The notes under the pieces are model-generated. The model ran no database searches and had not been told where the DNA came from. It was given only the letters and a program-made list of their open reading frames with translations. Shown piece after piece: positions 59,796 to 64,000 of a stretch of 64,000 bases of DNA (position 1 is the first letter of the stretch; every line of letters begins with the position of its first letter). Source of the stretch: JAGWRA01 sp963711505 (GTDB lineage: Bacteria > Acidobacteriota > Vicinamibacteria > Vicinamibacterales > CAVVIG01); assembly GCA_963711505.1 (NCBI GenBank), contig CAVQEJ010000005.1, positions 209,923-273,922 on the forward strand. The letters run 5' to 3'. Position numbers and translations under genes: made by a program.

Positions 59796-60935
59796 TCAGC
59801 CCCCGCAGTACCCCAGCGCCAGCTGCACCAGCGCATCACGACACGCCAGCACATCCTCGAGCATCACGTATTCCGTCGTCGAATGCAGTCCGGCCCCCCC
59901 GGGTCCGAACAGCACCGAGGGAATCCCGGCCCGGCCGAGCACGGCCGCGTCGGTCCAGAACGAAGCCCCGACGATCGGGGCGGGCCGCCCGATCCGCTCC
60001 GTCGCTGCGACCAGCTGCCGCGAGAGCTCGTGGCCGGCCGGCAGCTCGTACGGCGGTCGACTGAACGGGACGTGCGCCGACGCGACGAACGTGGCGTCCT
60101 CGCGCCCGAGCGCGGCCAGGATCGCCTCGACTTCGGTCGCGGCCGCGTCAGGCGCCTCGCCGGGCACCGTCCGCCGTTCCATCTGCAACCGGCAGCGATC
60201 GGGATAGCTGCTCAGCTCGCGTCCGCCTTCGACGATCGACGCGTGCAGCGACGCCGCGCCGAGCAGCGGATGCGGCGGGCGCGCCTGCAGCTCACGGTCG
60301 AGCGCCTCGAGGCGTGCGAGCACGCGGCCCATTCGCAGGATCGCGTCCCGCCCTTCCGACGGCCGGCTGCCGTGCGCCGCCTGCCCTTCCACGACGATGT
60401 CGACCCAGGCGAATCCCTTGTGGGCCACTGCCACGGCCATGTCGGTCGGCTCGGTCACGACCGCCGCGTCGGCGCGCCAGCGCTGGACGAGCGCTTCCGC
60501 GCCCAGGCTGGCGTGCTCCTCGTCGGCCACCGCCGCGACAATCAGTCGCCCGGCGGGCAGTCCACGTCCGGCCAGAACCCGGGCGGCGCCGATCATCGCC
60601 GCGACTCCGCCCTTCATGTCCTGAGCACCGCGGCCGTACAACCGGCCCTCGCGTTCGATCGGATCGAACGGCGCCGCCATGCCGGCCACGCCGACCGTGT
60701 CCAGGTGACCGCAGAACATCAGCGACCGCCCGGGCGCCCTTCCGTCGAGCACGCCCACGACATTGGGCCGGCCGGGGGCGGCGTCGGTCACCTCGACCTG
60801 CAGGCCGGCGGCACGCAGGGCCTCGGCGACGGCGCGCGCCACCTCGCGCTCACCGGCCGCCCCGGGCACGAGCGACGGATTCACCGAATCGATCGCCACC
60901 AGGTCGCGCAGCAGTTCAAGCGTCGGGTCGCTCAT
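59796..60935 (-). CDS. M20 family deacylase (ArgE/DapE/ACY1-like)
   Basis: 379 residues from the ATG at 60935. Metal-site motifs are SLMFCGHLDTVG, GRGAQDMKGGVAAM (bridging Asp), and DEEHASLG (catalytic Glu pair). The dimerisation or lid domain follows from about 170, with the last metal His in GPGGAGLHSTTEYV. The family removes acyl groups from amino acids or cleaves succinyl-diaminopimelate, and the specific substrate cannot be told from sequence. It lies opposite the open read-through of proline dehydrogenase. Confidence 0.85.
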   Translation of the reverse strand: MSDPTLELLRDLVAIDSVNPSLVPGAAGEREVARAVAEALRAAGLQVEVTDAAPGRPNVVGVLDGRAPGRSLMFCGHLDTVGVAGMAAPFDPIEREGRLYGRGAQDMKGGVAAMIGAARVLAGRGLPAGRLIVAAVADEEHASLGAEALVQRWRADAAVVTEPTDMAVAVAHKGFAWVDIVVEGQAAHGSRPSEGRDAILRMGRVLARLEALDRELQARPPHPLLGAASLHASIVEGGRELSSYPDRCRLQMERRTVPGEAPDAAATEVEAILAALGREDATFVASAHVPFSRPPYELPAGHELSRQLVAATERIGRPAPIVGASFWTDAAVLGRAGIPSVLFGPGGAGLHSTTEYVMLEDVLACRDALVQLALGYCGG

Positions 60936-61116
60936 CGGGCGGCACGATAGCACAGGCCGGCAGGCCGATTGACGAACGGCCGCGCCGCCTGACGGCGCGC
61001 AACGCTTCCGAAGGCGTCATCGCGTCGCGTTCGATGACGGCAGGGGGTTCTGCGCACCGCTCCGCGAGAGCAGCGTTCCCCGACCGACGACGACCCCGGC
61101 CAACGCCGCGACGTAC

Positions 61117-61308
61117 GTGGCGGTGAGCCACTCCGCGAAGGTCCCCCAGTTGCAGATCACGGCGCGGACATCGTCGTTCGCGTTCCAGGGGAGGGAGATC
61201 GGGATCCCGGAGATTGCCCAGCAGCTCCACGTGGCGCACGTGCTCGAGGGCTCGGCGACGAAGGCGCTCGAGATCGATCCGGAGTGCGCACCGGCCCATG
61301 CGGGCCTC
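61117..61308 (+). pseudogene. Remnant of a TPR/adenylate-cyclase-like protein
   Basis: A GTG-started frame reads LQITARTSSFAFQG, IPEIAQQLHVAHVLEGS, which is the N-domain of the protein family seen at 19683. It then joins directly to ALEIDPECAPAHAGL, a TPR unit. The ~150 or more residues normally between these parts are missing, so an internal deletion is likely. Flanking sequence (60936-61116 and 61309-61527) holds no convincing gene. Confidence 0.6.
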
Positions 61309-61527
61309 AGGCAGGGGAGAATCCACGTCGCGGGATGGCCGACCTCGTTGAGAAGGTCCGTCTGGATCACCAGGACACGACCCACGAACCTGCGAGACTT
61401 CGTCCCATGATCATGAAGCTGTGCACAAGTGAACAGCCGTCGTCTGATGCCAACCGCCATGATGCTCGCGTGGATAACATCTTCCACGTGCCGGTGTTCA
61501 GGTGGTCGCCTTTCAGGAGTCCGAGTC

Positions 61528-62343
61528 ATGAGCAGGATCTCGCGTCGCGTCGGTGTGGCCCTCTTCGCAGTGCTGGTGTCGGCGTGCGCCAGACAGCCGG
61601 CCGTGGACACGGTCACGCTTGGCCAGGGCGTCGCGGTCACCAAAGCTGACGGCGGCGTGGTGCAGGGTACGGTCACCGCCCGCGACCAGAAGACCGTGCA
61701 GGTGAAGACCGGCAGGACGACGAAGACGATCCCGAAGGACGAGATCGTGGACGTGCAGGTCGTCGACGAGACCAAGCCTGTTGTTCTGCCGCCGGTCGCG
61801 AAATATCGGGAGTACACGGTGCCTGCGGGCACGACGCTCGTGCTGACACTCGCGACCCCCATCAACTCGGGAACGAACCGCGTCGAAGACCCGGTGGAAG
61901 CGACCCTGGCCGAGGCCGTCTCAATCGGAGGCGTTCAGGCGCTCCCGGCGAACAGCACCGTGAAAGGCGTGGTCTCCGCTGTCGAAGGATCGGCGAAGGT
62001 CAAGGGCCTGGCCAGCCTCTCCGTGCGCTTCACGAGCCTGGCGGCCGCGGGCCGGGACGATCGCTACGATATCGACGCGACCTACTCCGAGACCGCCCAG
62101 CCCACGAAGACCGCCGATGCCACGAAGATCGGCATCGGCGCGGGCGTCGGTGCCGCGATCGGCGGCATGCTCGGCGGCAAAGGCGGCGCCGCCAAGGGCG
62201 CGGTGATCGGCGGCGGTGCGGGCACGGCGGTCGTCCTGAACACGAAGGGCCAGGAAGTCGATCATGCCGCCGGCACGACGCTGACAGTGACGCTCGCGAG
62301 AGACGTCGATGTGAGACTGCCCATCGGAGAGCAGACGAAGTAG
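61528..62343 (+). CDS. Lipoprotein with a C-terminal glycine-zipper
   Basis: 271 residues from the ATG at 61528, with AGGAG 8 bases upstream. The signal peptide ends in VSAC. The N-terminal part is a beta-strand domain (TVQVKTGRTTKTIPKDEIVD) and a second beta region up to ~175. Residues ~205-235 contain a glycine-zipper of the GIGAGVGAAIGGMLGG type, which can pack in or on membranes. It probably resides in the outer membrane or periplasm and has no assigned function. Confidence 0.75.
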   Translation: MSRISRRVGVALFAVLVSACARQPAVDTVTLGQGVAVTKADGGVVQGTVTARDQKTVQVKTGRTTKTIPKDEIVDVQVVDETKPVVLPPVAKYREYTVPAGTTLVLTLATPINSGTNRVEDPVEATLAEAVSIGGVQALPANSTVKGVVSAVEGSAKVKGLASLSVRFTSLAAAGRDDRYDIDATYSETAQPTKTADATKIGIGAGVGAAIGGMLGGKGGAAKGAVIGGGAGTAVVLNTKGQEVDHAAGTTLTVTLARDVDVRLPIGEQTK

Positions 62344-62398
62344 CCGCCGGCCGAGCGGCGGCGCCCCGCATGCGGGACCCGATCCCGAGGTCGAGCAC

Positions 62399-63811
62399 AT
62401 GAGCAGATGCACCTTGACGCGCGTGACGGCGGTCGTCGGCCTCGGCGTGCTCCTGTCGGTCGGCGCGCTGAAGGGGCAGACCACCGTCGCGGTCCCAGAC
62501 AACAGGTACACGCCCGCCGAGGACGTGGAGCTCGGACGGAAGGCCGCCGTCGAAGTCGAGCAGCAACTGCCGATCCTGCGCGATGAGGCGGTGACGCCGA
62601 TGGTCGCGTCGATTGGGCAGCGGCTGGTCCGGTCCATTCCGGCGGATTTGCGCCATCCCGAGTTCCAGGTACTCGTTCCAGGTCGTCAACGTGAGCGAGA
62701 TCAACGCCTTCGCGCTGCCTGGCGGGCCGATGTACATCAATCGCGGCATGATCGAGGCGGCGCACACGCAGGGCGAGGTCGCCGGCGTGATGGCGCACGA
62801 GCTCAGCCACGTCGTGCTCAGGCACGGCACGGCCCAGGCGACCAAGGCGACGAAATACGAGATCGGCACGCTGCTCGGCGCGCTCGCTCGGCTCGATCAT
62901 CGGCGGTCGGGTCGGCAGCGCGGTGGCGCAGGGCACACAGTTCGGGCTCGGTACGGCATTTCTGCGATTCAGCCGCGAGTTCGAGCGCGACGCCGATCTG
63001 ATGGGATCGCACATCATGGCCGCGGCCGGGTATGACCCGCGCGAGATGGCCAGCATGTTCAAGACGATCGCGGAGCAGAGCGGCTCCGGCGGCCCGCAAT
63101 GGCTGAGCGACCATCCGGATCCGGGAAACCGGTTCGACGCCATCACGCGCGAAGCGCGCCTGCTGACCGTCCAGGACCCGGTGCGCGACACGCGCGCGTT
63201 CACGACCGCGCAGGCTCGATTGCGCCAATTGGCGCCGGCGCCGACCACCGAGGAGGCGACGAAGACGATGACCAGTGGCCGCGGCGCCGCGCCGGCACCC
63301 GCCGCAGGTCTCGATCCTGGCCGCGTCGCGCCGCCCTCGTCGACCTACAGCACGTACGCCGAAGGCGGCCTGTTTCGCGTGAGCGTGCCCTCGAACTGGC
63401 GGGAGATGCCGGGCAACAACGTCGTGATGTTCGCGCCAGACGGCGCGTATGGCACCGAGGGCGGACAGGCGGTCTTCACGCACGGCATGGAGATCGGGCG
63501 TTGCCCGAAACGAGACCCATGACCTGCGAACGGCCACCGACGAGTTCATCGCCTCTCTGGCCGCCGGCAATCCGAACCTCAGCCGACCTGCCCGCTACAG
63601 CCGGGTGAAGATCGGCGGCCGCCAAGGGCTCCGCACGATCCTCTCGAACCGGTCGGCGGCCACCGGCCAGGAGGAGCGCATCGAGGTCGTTGCGACGCTG
63701 CTCGACGACGGGACGCTCTTCTACGCGCTTGGGGTCGCTCCCCGCGACCGCTTCTCGCAGTACCAGAGGACGTTCCAGAAGGTGGTCGGATCAATCGTGC
63801 TCGGGCGGTAA
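62399..63811 (+). CDS. M48-family metalloprotease, three one-base insertions
   Basis: Begins at the ATG at 62399 with a signal peptide (AVVGLGVLLSVGALKGQ). Pieces in successive frames encode NVSEINAFALPGGPMYINRG, the zinc motif MAHELSHVVLRHG (HExxH), EFERDADLMG with the third ligand, and a C-terminal domain VPSNWREMPGNNVV ending QKVVGSIVLGR. Breaks are near 62668, 62895 and 63500, each fixed by removing one base. Repaired length is 469 residues. The gene is related to the M48 lipoprotein at 21175 but lacks its LysM-like tail. Confidence 0.85.
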
Positions 63812-63870
63812 CCGGTCAGCGCGACGACCGCGTCACAGGTGCACCGCGTGCTTCCGTCTCAGAGAAGAGA

Positions 63871-64000
63871 ATGAGTGGCGAGCGGGGTGATGCCTACGGG
63901 CGAGCGTCCGATACCGGGCCTCATGTTGCTGATGTTGCCTACCCCCTCGAGCACCTGATCGTGCCGCAGGGCCGGACGCACTGATGCTGGACGCGGCGGC
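63871..64000 (+). repeat. Second copy of the plsB-end/proDH-start junction
   Basis: 63947-64000 matches 58746-58799 at 51 of 54 positions, 5201 bases apart. A short ATG frame at 63871-63984 ends with the same LEHLIVPQGRTH as the acyltransferase, and an ATG at 63984 begins a second proline-dehydrogenase-like frame that runs off the window. The region upstream of 63947 does not resemble plsB. Confidence 0.75.

Noticed and set aside
59742..60207. C-terminal extension of proline dehydrogenase by about 155 residues
   Set aside because: It is antisense to the M20 gene, is Ser/Pro/Arg-rich and lies beyond the normal enzyme end; a lost base is the better explanation.
61017..61865. Minus-strand open frame of 282 codons
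   Set aside because: Opposite a clear lipoprotein gene and the TPR remnant; composition and lack of motifs suggest a shadow.

Overview
The window is a 64 kb, very GC-rich bacterial chromosome segment with dense genes, many ATGA-type overlaps and frequent GTG/TTG starts. LpxC and many predicted lipoproteins indicate a diderm. The TPR proteins with an adenylate-cyclase-like N-domain, the CBM9/DUF5916 outer-membrane protein, the PD40 propellers and the short intergenic repeat tracts suggest an Acidobacteriota relative, perhaps Vicinamibacteria. That placement is inference; no rRNA gene is present to test it. No rRNA, tRNA, CRISPR array, complete insertion sequence or prophage was seen.

Layout. 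1-7.5 kb is housekeeping: the end of rpmA, obgE-nadD-rsfS-comF on the plus strand, then lysA-tmk on the minus strand, an ECF sigma factor/STAS/small-protein operon, and lpxC. 7.7-18.8 kb holds uvrA, a secreted esterase, a CaiB-type CoA-transferase with an APC amino-acid permease, an IPT/beta-propeller protein, an HNH nuclease, an NlpC/P60 lipoprotein and an HExxH protein. 18.9-28.8 kb is a minus-strand series: mtgA, a TPR protein, an M48 lipoprotein, an aminotransferase V next to a DapA/HOGA-like aldolase (possibly glyoxylate or hydroxyproline metabolism), and a peptide ABC importer without its ATPases.

29-43.3 kb is the most unusual part. A two-gene module occurs twice: a secreted subtilisin-like protease whose C-terminus is a run of hexapeptides of the form N-T-[IL]-[IV]-W-G, followed by a membrane HD-GYP/GAF/degenerate-GGDEF protein. 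Copy A (29.3-33.6 kb) is decayed, especially in the membrane part. Copy B (39.1-43.3 kb) is nearly intact and has a near-consensus sigma-54 promoter just upstream. Between the copies lie a sigma-54 activator AAA+/Fis segment, a TPR segment that may be its separated N-terminal half, and a hybrid histidine kinase/receiver. A small excisionase-like DNA-binding protein and two 16-bp palindromes lie just before copy A. I propose a sigma-54-controlled protease/c-di-GMP module with one dead or dying paralogous copy.

43.3-64 kb returns to general functions: a diaminopentanoate-dehydrogenase-like oxidoreductase, DUF5916 protein, FtsH, a sulfatase-fold/TPR protein, a TolB-propeller/gamma-glutamyltranspeptidase fusion, transketolase, a DUF4149-like membrane protein, a PlsB-like acyltransferase, proline dehydrogenase, an M20 deacylase, a lipoprotein and a second M48 protease. 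The last 54 bases repeat the plsB-end/proDH-start junction seen 5.2 kb earlier.

At least 20 single-base frameshifts interrupt otherwise well-preserved genes, and most look like one extra base. Repairing them gives lengths divisible by three, so many are probably sequence errors rather than true pseudogenes. Broken genes are listed here with their full span.
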